DNA of 64,000 bases from Actinacidiphila paucisporea (GTDB lineage Bacteria; Actinomycetota; Actinomycetes; Streptomycetales; Streptomycetaceae): the NCBI RefSeq assembly GCF_900142575.1, contig NZ_FRBI01000006.1, forward strand, positions 118,418 to 182,417, written 5' to 3'. Shown here piece after piece: positions 29,057-37,067 of this stretch. The position numbers and the translations under genes were made by a program. Under the pieces are notes generated by a model. It saw only the letters and a program-made list of their open reading frames with translations. It was not told the origin of the DNA and did no database searches. The number at the start of each line of letters is the position of its first letter. The first letter of the stretch is position 1.

Positions 29057-29995
29057 TCAGCGCCCGCCGTCGTCCTCACGGTCGGCGAGGAAGCGCTCGA
29101 ACTCCGCCGCGAGGTCGTCGGCCGAGGGCAGGTCGACGGGCTCGGCGATGAGGCTCTCACGGGACTGCGACCCCGCGACCGCGTCGTACTGGCTCTCCAG
29201 GCCGCGCACCACGGACACCAGCTCGCCGTCGCCCTCGGCGACCTGCCGGTCGATCTCGACCCGCACGGTGTGCGCCTCGTTGCGCAGGGCGTGGGCGATC
29301 TCGGGCAGGACCAGGCCGGTGGCGGCGGTGATCGCCTCCAGGACGGCCAGGGCCGCGTCCGGATACGGGGAGCGGGCCAGGTAGTGCGGCACGTGGGCGG
29401 CGACGCCGAGCACGTCACGGCCGGCCTCGGCCAGCCGCAGCTCGACCAGCGAGGAAGCGCTGCCGGGCACCTGGGCCTCGTCGAACCAGGCGCGGTGACC
29501 GGGCATCAGGTCGACCCGGTTGCCGTGCGGTGTCAGGCCGACCGGGCGGGTGTGCGGCACACCCATCGGGATGCCGTGGAAGTTGATGGCGAGCCGCACG
29601 CCAAGGCGCTCTATGACCTGGAGCACGGCGGTGGCGAAGCGCTCCCACTCCACGTCCGGCTCGGAGCCGGTGAGCAGCAGGAACGGGGTGCCGGTGGTGT
29701 CACGCACCAGATAGAGGTCGATCTCCGGTGCTTCGTAGGAAGTCCAGTGGTCGCGTTCGAAGGTCATCAGCGGGCGACGCGCCCGGTAGTCCACCAGGCG
29801 GTCGGCGTCGAAACGCGCGACGAGCTGGTTGTCCAGCCGGTCGAGCAGCTGCTGGCTGATCTGTTCGCCGGTCTCGCCGGCGTCCATGAACCCCTCGAAG
29901 TGGTACAGCAGTACGGGCCCTGCGTCCCCGACCGCTTCGTCCACGGCCTCGGCCCCGCCCGGCACGTACTCGTACAGCCCTTGCGGATCCAGCAC
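29057..29995 (-). CDS. PAC2-family protein
   Basis: The PAC2 family is named after proteasome assembly chaperone 2; in actinobacteria its role is not established, though the presence of proteasomes makes a chaperone role plausible. The 312-residue sequence has the core [44 protein letters not shown] and [15 protein letters not shown], typical of actinobacterial members. It starts with GTG ([10 protein letters not shown]). It lies between rpsA and coaE on the same strand, separated from rpsA by a strong terminator. Confidence 0.9.
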   Translation of the reverse strand: MLDPQGLYEYVPGGAEAVDEAVGDAGPVLLYHFEGFMDAGETGEQISQQLLDRLDNQLVARFDADRLVDYRARRPLMTFERDHWTSYEAPEIDLYLVRDTTGTPFLLLTGSEPDVEWERFATAVLQVIERLGVRLAINFHGIPMGVPHTRPVGLTPHGNRVDLMPGHRAWFDEAQVPGSASSLVELRLAEAGRDVLGVAAHVPHYLARSPYPDAALAVLEAITAATGLVLPEIAHALRNEAHTVRVEIDRQVAEGDGELVSVVRGLESQYDAVAGSQSRESLIAEPVDLPSADDLAAEFERFLADREDDGGR

Positions 29996-30098
29996 GATGA
30001 TCGTCCTCCTCGTTCTCTGGTCACCACAACGAACAACCGCGGCCCGCCATTCCCACCGGGGCCGCGGATCCCGGCCGATCGGGTGCGTACCACGCAGT

Positions 30099-30133
30099 GC
30101 GGCCCCGCCCCCCGGACAGGGGGGCGGGGCCGC
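30099..30133 (-). terminator. rpsA terminator
   Basis: Perfect 15-bp GC stem: arms 30099-30113 and 30119-30133 with a 5-base loop GGACA. It lies 20 bases beyond the rpsA stop on the minus strand. Confidence 0.85.
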
Positions 30134-30152
30134 GACAGCTGGTGGTCAGCGG

Positions 30153-31655
30153 TCAGCTCTGGCCGCCGGCCAGCTTCTCGCGCAGGGCCGCCAGGGCCTC
30201 GTCGGAGGCGAGGGCGCCGGAGGTGTCGTCGGACTCCGAGGAGTACGAACCGCCGCCGGTGCCGGTGCCGCCGGGAGCCGGAGCCGCGGTGCCGGCCTCG
30301 GCCGCCGCCTGCTCGTCGGCCTCGCGGGACTTGATGACCTGGGCCTGGTGCTGCTCGAAGCGGGTCTGGGCCGTGGCGTACTGGCCCTCCCACTCCTCGC
30401 GCTGCTTGTCGTAGCCCTCGAGCCAGTCGTTGGTCTCGGGGTCGAAGCCCTCGGGGTAGATGTAATTCCCCTGGTCGTCGTACGACGCGGCCATGCCGTA
30501 GAGCGTCGGGTCGAACTCGACCGAGGCCGGGTCGGCACCGAAGGACTCGTTGGCCTGCTTGAGGGACAGCGAGATCCGGCGGCGCTCCAGGTCGATGTCG
30601 ATGACCTTGACGAAGATCTCGTCGTTGACCTGGACGACCTGCTCCGGGATCTCCACGTGGCGCTCGGCCAGCTCGGAGATGTGGACCAGGCCCTCGATGC
30701 CCTCGTCGACGCGGACGAACGCGCCGAACGGGACGAGCTTGGTGACCTTGCCGGGCACGACCTGCCCGATCTGGTGGGTCCGGGCGAACTGCTGCCACGG
30801 GTCTTCCTGGGTCGCCTTCAGCGACAGCGAGACGCGCTCGCGGTCCATGTCGACGTCCAGGACCTCGACCGTGACCTCCTGGCCGACCTCAACGACCTCG
30901 GAGGGGTGGTCGATGTGCTTCCAGGACAGCTCGGAGACGTGCACCAGACCGTCGACGCCGCCGAGGTCCACGAACGCACCGAAGTTGACGATGGAGGAGA
31001 CGACGCCGGAGCGCACCTGGCCCTTCTGCAGGGTGGTGAGGAAGGTCTGGCGGACCTCGCTCTGGGTCTGCTCCAGCCAGGCACGGCGGGACAGGACCAC
31101 GTTGTTGCGGTTCTTGTCCAGCTCGATGATCTTGGCTTCGAGCTCCTTGCCCACGTAGGGCTGCAGGTCGCGCACGCGCCGCATCTCGACCAGCGACGCG
31201 GGCAGGAAGCCGCGCAGGCCGATGTCGAGGATGAGGCCGCCCTTGACGACCTCGATGACGGTACCGGTGACGATGCCGTCCTCTTCCTTGATCTTCTCGA
31301 TGGTGCCCCACGCGCGCTCGTACTGCGCACGCTTCTTCGAGAGGATCAGGCGGCCTTCCTTGTCCTCCTTCTGGAGGACCAGGGCCTCGATCTCATCGCC
31401 CACGGCGACGACCTCGTTGGGGTCGACGTCGTGCTTGATGGACAGCTCGCGGGAGGGGATGACACCTTCGGTCTTGTAACCGATGTCGAGCAGGACCTCG
31501 TCCCGGTCGACCTTCACGATGACGCCGTCGACGATGTCGCCGTCGTTGAAGTACTTGATCGTCTCGTCGATCGCGGCGAGGAAGGCTTCCTCGTTGCCGA
31601 TGTCGTTGACCGCCACCTGCGGGGTGGTACGAGGGGCCTCGGTGCTGCTCGTCAT
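30153..31655 (-). CDS. rpsA: 30S ribosomal protein S1
   Basis: S1 binds mRNA and helps it onto the 30S subunit. The 500-residue actinobacterial form has four S1 RNA-binding domains (residues about 35-105, 120-190, 205-275 and 290-360), recognisable from GDIVDGVIVKVDRDEVLLDIG, GIVTGTVIEVVKGGLILDIG, GVVSSIVNFGAFVDLGG and GKVTKLVPFGAFVRVD. A non-repeat acidic Gly/Ser/Ala-rich tail follows. Four rather than six S1 repeats is normal for this phylum. Expression is driven by a near-consensus housekeeping promoter (31821-31849), giving a leader of roughly 160 bases. Confidence 0.97.
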   Translation of the reverse strand: MTSSTEAPRTTPQVAVNDIGNEEAFLAAIDETIKYFNDGDIVDGVIVKVDRDEVLLDIGYKTEGVIPSRELSIKHDVDPNEVVAVGDEIEALVLQKEDKEGRLILSKKRAQYERAWGTIEKIKEEDGIVTGTVIEVVKGGLILDIGLRGFLPASLVEMRRVRDLQPYVGKELEAKIIELDKNRNNVVLSRRAWLEQTQSEVRQTFLTTLQKGQVRSGVVSSIVNFGAFVDLGGVDGLVHVSELSWKHIDHPSEVVEVGQEVTVEVLDVDMDRERVSLSLKATQEDPWQQFARTHQIGQVVPGKVTKLVPFGAFVRVDEGIEGLVHISELAERHVEIPEQVVQVNDEIFVKVIDIDLERRRISLSLKQANESFGADPASVEFDPTLYGMAASYDDQGNYIYPEGFDPETNDWLEGYDKQREEWEGQYATAQTRFEQHQAQVIKSREADEQAAAEAGTAAPAPGGTGTGGGSYSSESDDTSGALASDEALAALREKLAGGQS

Positions 31656-31820
31656 TAGGGAAAGGACTCCGGTACGGACAGTAAGTCGTAGGTACAGCTA
31701 CGCCGGGAGCCTTTTTCAACCCTGCCCCGACACCCGCGGCAAAAAGCCCGTGGAGATCGTTCAGCGGGATCGAGCGTGGCCTGCTCGGTCTGAGGCGCGC
31801 AGGCTCGCAGCGCAACTTGT

Positions 31821-31849
31821 AGCATACGGGGGCAGCCGGGCAGGGTCAA
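31821..31849 (-). promoter_or_regulatory. Housekeeping (HrdB-type) promoter of rpsA
   Basis: On the minus strand TTGACC (31844-31849), a 17-base spacer and TATGCT (31821-31826) match the consensus closely. Transcription would start near 31813-31815, leaving a leader of about 160 bases before rpsA. Confidence 0.85.
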
Positions 31850-31939
31850 TGCACGAAGACCGCACCGGGCGCGTAACAAACCAAACCGGCGCAAGTCCCC
31901 CGACCGCAGGTCTTTTCAGAGAGTACGACGGCTGCCGCG

Positions 31940-32758
31940 ATGATCCAAGGACCTGAACCCGAAGCCACCCGGCGCAGCGCCGGGATCACGGAGAGCAGCC
32001 GGGCCAGCCGCGGCTGGTGGGACCGTAATGCCGACGACTACCAGATCGAGCACGGTGACTTCCTCGGCGACGACCGCTTCGTCTGGGGCCCCGAGGGGCT
32101 GGACGAGGCGGAGGCCGGGCTGCTCGGCCCGGCCGCCGGGCTCAAGGGCCAGGCGGTGCTGGAGATCGGCGCCGGCGCCGCCCAGTGCTCGCGCTGGCTG
32201 GCCGCCCGGGGCGCGCTGCCGGTGGCGCTCGACCTGTCGCGGCGGCAGCTGCAGCACGCCCGGCGGATCGACCAGGAGCCCGGCCGCGCTCCGCTGCCGC
32301 TGGTCCAGGCCGACGCCGGCTTCCTGCCCTTCGCCGACGCCTCCTTCGACCTGGCCTGCTCCGCCTACGGGGCGCTCCCCTTCGTCGCCGACACCGCCAG
32401 GGTGCAGCGCGAGGTGCGGCGGGTGCTGCGGCCCGGCGGCCGCTGGGTCTTCTCGGTCACCCACCCGGTGCGCTGGGCCTTCCCCGACGAGCCGGGCCCC
32501 GAGGGCCTGACCGCCGTCTCCTCCTACTTCGACCGGACGCCGTACGTCGAGCAGGACGACCGCGGCCTCGCGGTCTACGTCGAGCACCACCGCACGCTGG
32601 GCGACCGGGTCCGCGAGATCGCCGCGGCCGGGCTGCGCCTGGTCGACCTGGTCGAACCGGAGTGGCCGCGCTGGAACGAGCAGGAGTGGGGCGGCTGGTC
32701 CCCGCTGCGCGGCCGGCTGCTGCCGGGCACGGCGATCTTCGTGTGCGTCGCGGAATGA
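31940..32758 (+). CDS. Class I SAM-dependent methyltransferase
   Basis: The 272-residue protein has a Rossmann methyltransferase core: motif I VLEIGAGAAQCSRWLA, an acidic motif II (LPVALDLS), motif III-like LVQADAGFLPFAD, and SFDLACSAYGALPFV followed by VLRPGGRWVFSVTHP, typical of Methyltransf_11. The substrate is unknown. The stop overlaps the hrpB ATG by four bases (ATGA), so the two are translationally coupled; this may hint at an RNA-related substrate, but that is inference. Divergent from rpsA. Confidence 0.9.
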   Translation: MIQGPEPEATRRSAGITESSRASRGWWDRNADDYQIEHGDFLGDDRFVWGPEGLDEAEAGLLGPAAGLKGQAVLEIGAGAAQCSRWLAARGALPVALDLSRRQLQHARRIDQEPGRAPLPLVQADAGFLPFADASFDLACSAYGALPFVADTARVQREVRRVLRPGGRWVFSVTHPVRWAFPDEPGPEGLTAVSSYFDRTPYVEQDDRGLAVYVEHHRTLGDRVREIAAAGLRLVDLVEPEWPRWNEQEWGGWSPLRGRLLPGTAIFVCVAE

Positions 32759-35439
32759 CGCCGGCCGGCGGCCCGCCCGGCCCGGGCGGGGCGGCGATAC
32801 GTCCCGAGGGGCGCGCGCTGCCGGTCGCCGCGGTCGTCCCCGCCCTGCTCGACGCGCTCGCGGACCGCGGCTGCGCGGTGCTCGCCGCGCCGCCGGGCAC
32901 CGGCAAGACCACCCTGGTGCCGCTGGTGCTGGCCGGCGCGCGAGGGCGTCCGCCGGGCCGGGTGCTGGTCGCCGAGCCGCGGCGGATGGCGGCCAGGGCC
33001 GCCGCCCGGCGGATGGCCTGGCTGCTGGGCGAGCAGGCCGGCGGGACGGTCGGCTTCACCGTGCGCGGCGAGCGGCGGGTGTCCGCGGCCACCGCCGTGG
33101 AGGTGGTGACCACCGGCGTGCTGCTGCAGCGGCTCCAGCGCGACCCGGAGCTGGCCGGCGTCGGCACCGTGATCCTCGACGAGTGCCACGAGCGGCACCT
33201 CGACGCGGACACCGCGATGGCCTTCCTGCTGGACGTACGCGCCACACTGCGCCCCGAGCTGCGGCTGGTCGCGGCGTCCGCGACGACCGACACGGCGGCC
33301 TGGGCCGCGCTGCTGGACGCCCCGGTCGTGGAGGCGGCGGGAGTGCTGCACCCGGTGGCCGTACGGTGGGTGCCGCCGCCGCGGCGGGTGCGCCCGGCGC
33401 ACGGCGGCGGTCCCCCCAGAGTGGACCCCGCGCTGCTCGACCACGTCGCGGCCGTCGTCCGCGGGGCGCTGGCCGAGGGCGAGGGCGACGTGCTGTGCTT
33501 CCTGCCGGGCGTCGGGGAGATCGCCCGGGTGGCCGGCCTGCTGTCCGGTGTCGACGCCGATGTCCTGCAACTGCACGGCCGCGCTCCGGCCGCCGTCCAG
33601 GACGCGGCGCTGACGCCCGGGGAGCGGCGCCGGGTGCTGCTGGCCACCTCGGTCGCCGAGTCCAGCCTGACGGTGCCGGGTGTGCGGGTGGTGGTCGACA
33701 GCGGCCTGGCCCGGGAGCCGCGGATGGACCACGCCAGGGGTCTGGGAACGCTGACCACCGTCAGGGTGTCGCGTGCCGCGGCCGAGCAGCGGGCCGGCCG
33801 CGCGGGGCGCGAGGCCCCGGGCACGGTCTACCGCTGCTGGGCGCAGGGCGAGCACGAGCGGCTGGCCCGGCAGCCCGCACCGGAGATCCGGCTTGCCGAC
33901 CTCACCGGCTTCGCCCTGCAGGCCGCGTGCTGGGGCGAACCCGACACCACCGGGCTCGCCCTCCTCGACCCGCCGCCCCCGGGCGCGCTGGCCGCCGCCC
34001 GCGCCACGCTGCGCACGCTGGGCGCCGCCGATGCGGCGGGCCGCGCCACCCCGCGCGGCCGCCGCCTCGCCCTGCTCGGCCTGCACCCCCGCCTCGCGCA
34101 CGCCCTCCTCGACGCGGCCCCCGTGCTGGGCGCCACCCGCGCCGCCGAGGTGACCGCCCTGCTGTCCGAGGAGGTCCCCACCGCCTACGGCCCCGACCTG
34201 ACCGCCGCCTGGCACACCGCCCGCCGCGGCTCCGACTCCTACGCCCCGCGCTGGCGCGCCGAGACCCGCCGCCTTGAGGCGGCACTGCACGCGGCGGGGG
34301 CCGAACCCCACGCAGGAGGCGGGGCATCCGACGCGGGCGCCGGAAGCGCGGGCGGTCCCTCCGCAGGCGACGCTGCCGCGGCGCCCTCGGGCCGCGGAGC
34401 ACCGCGCGGGGACGGCTCGGCCGGCTCCCGCCGGGGGCGCGGGACGCCGGCGGCCGGGCCGCCGGCCGGGCTCAGCGATGACGCCGCCGCCGGGCTCGTC
34501 GTCGCGTTGGCCTTTCCCGAGCGGCTCGCGCGGCGGCGCGGGGAAGGGGGATATCTGATGGTGTCGGGTACCGGGGCCGAGGTCGGAGCCGGGCTCGGCG
34601 GGGCCGAGTGGGTCGCGGTGGCGGTGGCCGACCGCGGCGTGGGGCGGGCGGCGGCGCGGGTGCGGCTGGCCGCGGTGGTGGACGAGGAGACCGCACGCGA
34701 GGCCGCCGCGTGGGCGCTGGAGCGCTACGAGGAGGTGCGCTGGGCGCAGGGCGACGTGGTCGCCAGGCGGGTGGAGCGGCTGGGCGCGGTGGAGCTGTCC
34801 GCCGTACCGCTGCGCTCGCCGGACCGGGACGCCGTGCGGGCCGCGCTGCTCGACGGGCTCGCGGCCGAGGGCACCGGGTTGCTGCGGTGGACCAGGGACG
34901 CCGGGGAGTTGCGGCAGCGGATGGCGTTCGTGCACCGGGTGCTGGGGGCGCCCTGGCCGGATGTGGCGGAGGACGCGCTGCTGGAGCGGGCCGGTGAGTG
35001 GCTGGGGCCGGAGCTGGCCGCCGCCCGCCGCCGCGCCGACCTGGAGCGCGTCGACGCGGGTGCGGCCCTGCCGCGGCTGCTGCCGTGGGCGACCGGCGAG
35101 GCGGCCCGGTTCGGCGAACTGGCGCCCGAGCGCATCGAGGTGCCGAGCGGTTCGCGGATCCGGCTGGACTACGGCGGCGAGCAGCCCGTACTGGCCGTGA
35201 AACTCCAGGAGCTGTTCGGGCTGGCGGACACCCCGCGGGTTGCCGGGGTGCCCGTCCTGGTCCATCTGCTGTCACCCGCCGGACGCCCGGCCGCGGTGAC
35301 CGCGGACCTGGCGTCGTTCTGGCGGGACGGCTACCGCGCGGTGCGCGCCGAGCTGCGCGGCCGCTACCCCCGGCACCCGTGGCCGGAGGATCCGTCGACG
35401 GCCGCGCCGACGCGGCGCGTCAACGCGCGGCGGGGCTGA
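32755..35439 (+). CDS. hrpB: ATP-dependent DEAH-box helicase HrpB
   Basis: HrpB-type helicases are DEAH-box RNA helicase-like proteins of poorly known function. The 894-residue product has Walker A PPGTGKTT (residues 46-53), DECH (142-145), motif III SAT (175-177), motif V/VI SVAESSLTVPG and QRAGRAGRE, the HA2/OB region, and the HrpB C-terminal domain (PSGSRIRLDYGG, VKLQELFGLADTP, PLLVHLLSPAGRP-like end). Between about residues 510 and 575 there is a low-complexity Ala/Gly/Ser/Arg insertion (near 34285-34480) separating the HA2 part from the C-terminal domain. It starts within the methyltransferase stop codon. Confidence 0.93.
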   Translation: MTPAGGPPGPGGAAIRPEGRALPVAAVVPALLDALADRGCAVLAAPPGTGKTTLVPLVLAGARGRPPGRVLVAEPRRMAARAAARRMAWLLGEQAGGTVGFTVRGERRVSAATAVEVVTTGVLLQRLQRDPELAGVGTVILDECHERHLDADTAMAFLLDVRATLRPELRLVAASATTDTAAWAALLDAPVVEAAGVLHPVAVRWVPPPRRVRPAHGGGPPRVDPALLDHVAAVVRGALAEGEGDVLCFLPGVGEIARVAGLLSGVDADVLQLHGRAPAAVQDAALTPGERRRVLLATSVAESSLTVPGVRVVVDSGLAREPRMDHARGLGTLTTVRVSRAAAEQRAGRAGREAPGTVYRCWAQGEHERLARQPAPEIRLADLTGFALQAACWGEPDTTGLALLDPPPPGALAAARATLRTLGAADAAGRATPRGRRLALLGLHPRLAHALLDAAPVLGATRAAEVTALLSEEVPTAYGPDLTAAWHTARRGSDSYAPRWRAETRRLEAALHAAGAEPHAGGGASDAGAGSAGGPSAGDAAAAPSGRGAPRGDGSAGSRRGRGTPAAGPPAGLSDDAAAGLVVALAFPERLARRRGEGGYLMVSGTGAEVGAGLGGAEWVAVAVADRGVGRAAARVRLAAVVDEETAREAAAWALERYEEVRWAQGDVVARRVERLGAVELSAVPLRSPDRDAVRAALLDGLAAEGTGLLRWTRDAGELRQRMAFVHRVLGAPWPDVAEDALLERAGEWLGPELAAARRRADLERVDAGAALPRLLPWATGEAARFGELAPERIEVPSGSRIRLDYGGEQPVLAVKLQELFGLADTPRVAGVPVLVHLLSPAGRPAAVTADLASFWRDGYRAVRAELRGRYPRHPWPEDPSTAAPTRRVNARRG

Positions 35440-35449
35440 CCCCGGCCCG

Positions 35450-36766
35450 TCAGGATACCGGGGTCAGCGTCTCCTCGACGGTGGCGGCGGCGCCGCTCTC
35501 CGTCGGGTCGGGGGTCGCCGAGCCCGAGGGGGTCGGGGTGGGCGTGTGGCACGGCTCGCCGGTGGACGGGTCCGTCGACGTGGCCGTCGGCGTGGCGGAG
35601 TCGCTCGGCGTCGGCGACTCGGTGGGGCAACCGGGCGTCGTCGGCGGGACGGTGGGCGGGTCCGTGGGCGTCCCGGTCGGCGGCGTCGACGGGGCGCTCG
35701 GCGGGGTGGACGGCTCGCCCGTGCCGGTCGGCGGCGGGGTGGAGGGCTCACCCGTACCCGTCGTCGGGGGCGTGGAGGGCTCACCCGTACCCGTCGTCGG
35801 GGGCGTGGTCGGCTTCGTCGGCGGGGTCGAGGGCGCCGCCGGCGGCTGGCTCACCGTGGGCCCGGGGACGCCGGGCGTGGTGGGCGGCGCGGTCGGGGTG
35901 CCGGTCGGCGAGAGGGGGTTGCCCGTGTTGACGGGCGTGGGCGGGTTGTCGGGCACCGACACGGCACCGCCCCGCACGAAGTGCTCGTACCAGGACCTGA
36001 CCAGGGCCAGGTAGGACTGCGAGTGGTTGTAGCCGAGGATCGCCCGGTCCATCTCCTTGGGCACGGCCAGGTCGCGGCCGTCGGCGCACAGGTAGTGGGC
36101 GGCGGCGAGCGCGGCGTCGTAGACGTTGTTGGGGTTGTCGACCCCGTCGCCGTTGCCGTCCGCGCCCCAGTGCTCCCACGTCGAGGGGATGAACTGCATG
36201 GGGCCGACCGCCCGGTCGTGCACCGCGTCGCCGTCGTAGCGGCCGCCGTCGGTGTCGCTGATGTTCGCGAAGCCGTCGCCGTTGAGCACCGGGCCGAGGA
36301 TCGGGGTGTAGGTGGTGCCGTTCGCGTCGACCGCGCCGTGGCGGGCCTGTCCCGACTCCACCTGCCCGATGGCGGCGAGCAGTTGCCACGGCAGGTGGCA
36401 GCCGGGGTCGCTCTGGGCGACGGACGCCTCGGCGCGCCGGTAGGCGGCGAGCACGGTGGCGGGCAGTCCCGCGCCGCCGCCGGGCACGGTCACCGTGGAG
36501 CCGCCGGGGGTGGCCGGCGGGGAGACGAGCGGCGGGCCGGTCGGGGTGTTCAGCGGGGGCAGCTGCGTGATGTAGGGCGAGCCGCCGTCGATGGGCGCTC
36601 CCGGCGGGGGCGTGACCGCCGGCGGGTTCTCGTGCTGCTCGGCGGCGTGGGCGACCGGGAGGAAGCCCGGTGCCTGCGACGCGCTGAGCGCCGCCATCGC
36701 AGCCGCGGCTACCGCGGTGCCCGCCGCTCCCCTGCGAAGCCTCCGACCGTATCGCCGCGCTGCCAT
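35450..36766 (-). CDS. Secreted lytic murein transglycosylase with a Thr/Pro repeat tail
   Basis: Predicted peptidoglycan-cleaving enzyme outside the cell. The 438-residue protein has a basic N terminus with a long signal peptide (to about residue 41, VAHAAEQ). An SLT-type lytic transglycosylase domain follows at about 105-265, with catalytic Glu E137 in AIGQVESGQARHG, plus RAVGPMQFIPSTWEHWG and NVYDAALAAAHYLC. The last ~150 residues are Thr/Pro/Ser/Gly-rich, including three tandem 11-residue units, likely a wall-spanning or glycosylated linker. ATG at 36766 has GGGAGGGG upstream. A cysteine pair may form a disulfide in the exported domain. Confidence 0.92.
   Translation of the reverse strand: MAARRYGRRLRRGAAGTAVAAAAMAALSASQAPGFLPVAHAAEQHENPPAVTPPPGAPIDGGSPYITQLPPLNTPTGPPLVSPPATPGGSTVTVPGGGAGLPATVLAAYRRAEASVAQSDPGCHLPWQLLAAIGQVESGQARHGAVDANGTTYTPILGPVLNGDGFANISDTDGGRYDGDAVHDRAVGPMQFIPSTWEHWGADGNGDGVDNPNNVYDAALAAAHYLCADGRDLAVPKEMDRAILGYNHSQSYLALVRSWYEHFVRGGAVSVPDNPPTPVNTGNPLSPTGTPTAPPTTPGVPGPTVSQPPAAPSTPPTKPTTPPTTGTGEPSTPPTTGTGEPSTPPPTGTGEPSTPPSAPSTPPTGTPTDPPTVPPTTPGCPTESPTPSDSATPTATSTDPSTGEPCHTPTPTPSGSATPDPTESGAAATVEETLTPVS
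35708..35805. repeat. Three tandem 33-bp units inside the lytic transglycosylase gene
   Basis: Units of 33 bp encode TTGTGEPSTPP, two of them nearly identical (from 35741 and 35774) and one more diverged. This is likely to vary in copy number between strains. Confidence 0.8.
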
Positions 36767-37067
36767 AGAGCGGTCCCCTCCCAGTACGCGAACGCGCCGT
36801 CTCCGGCGCCACAACTCGGTCGACCCTACGGCAACTTGAACCACGTGGCCACCGCCCGGGCGTGCTCAAAATGTGCGCAAACGGGCACGGTTGTGTGGTC
36901 ACCGCGCAGTGTTTCCCCCCAGGTCATCCGCGCGTCGGCAGCCAGGGGGCGCAGACCGCGGCCGGGTGGTGGACGGCTGCCGTACGGGCAGCGAGCGGTG
37001 CCCGTACGGCGAAATGACGTGCCCTCACCCACCCCGCTCGGTCGCGCTGTGCGGGCCGGCGGCGCGG
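36767..37067. other. Gene-free stretch between the lytic transglycosylase gene and polA
   Basis: About 300 bases. It holds the ribosome site of the transglycosylase gene and, near polA, the 36979-37010 hairpin. I looked for a c-di-AMP (ydaO) riboswitch, known before some streptomycete wall hydrolases, and did not see its conserved blocks. No convincing promoter could be assigned. Confidence 0.6.
36979..37010 (-). terminator. Possible polA terminator
   Basis: CCGTACGGGC (36980-36989) pairs perfectly with GCCCGTACGG (37000-37009), plus one outer G-C pair and a 10-base loop. It lies about 58 bases beyond the polA stop. Confidence 0.55.

Noticed and set aside
36767..36900. c-di-AMP riboswitch before the lytic transglycosylase gene
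   Set aside because: The conserved blocks of the ydaO motif are not recognisable in the leader; a covariance-model search would settle it.
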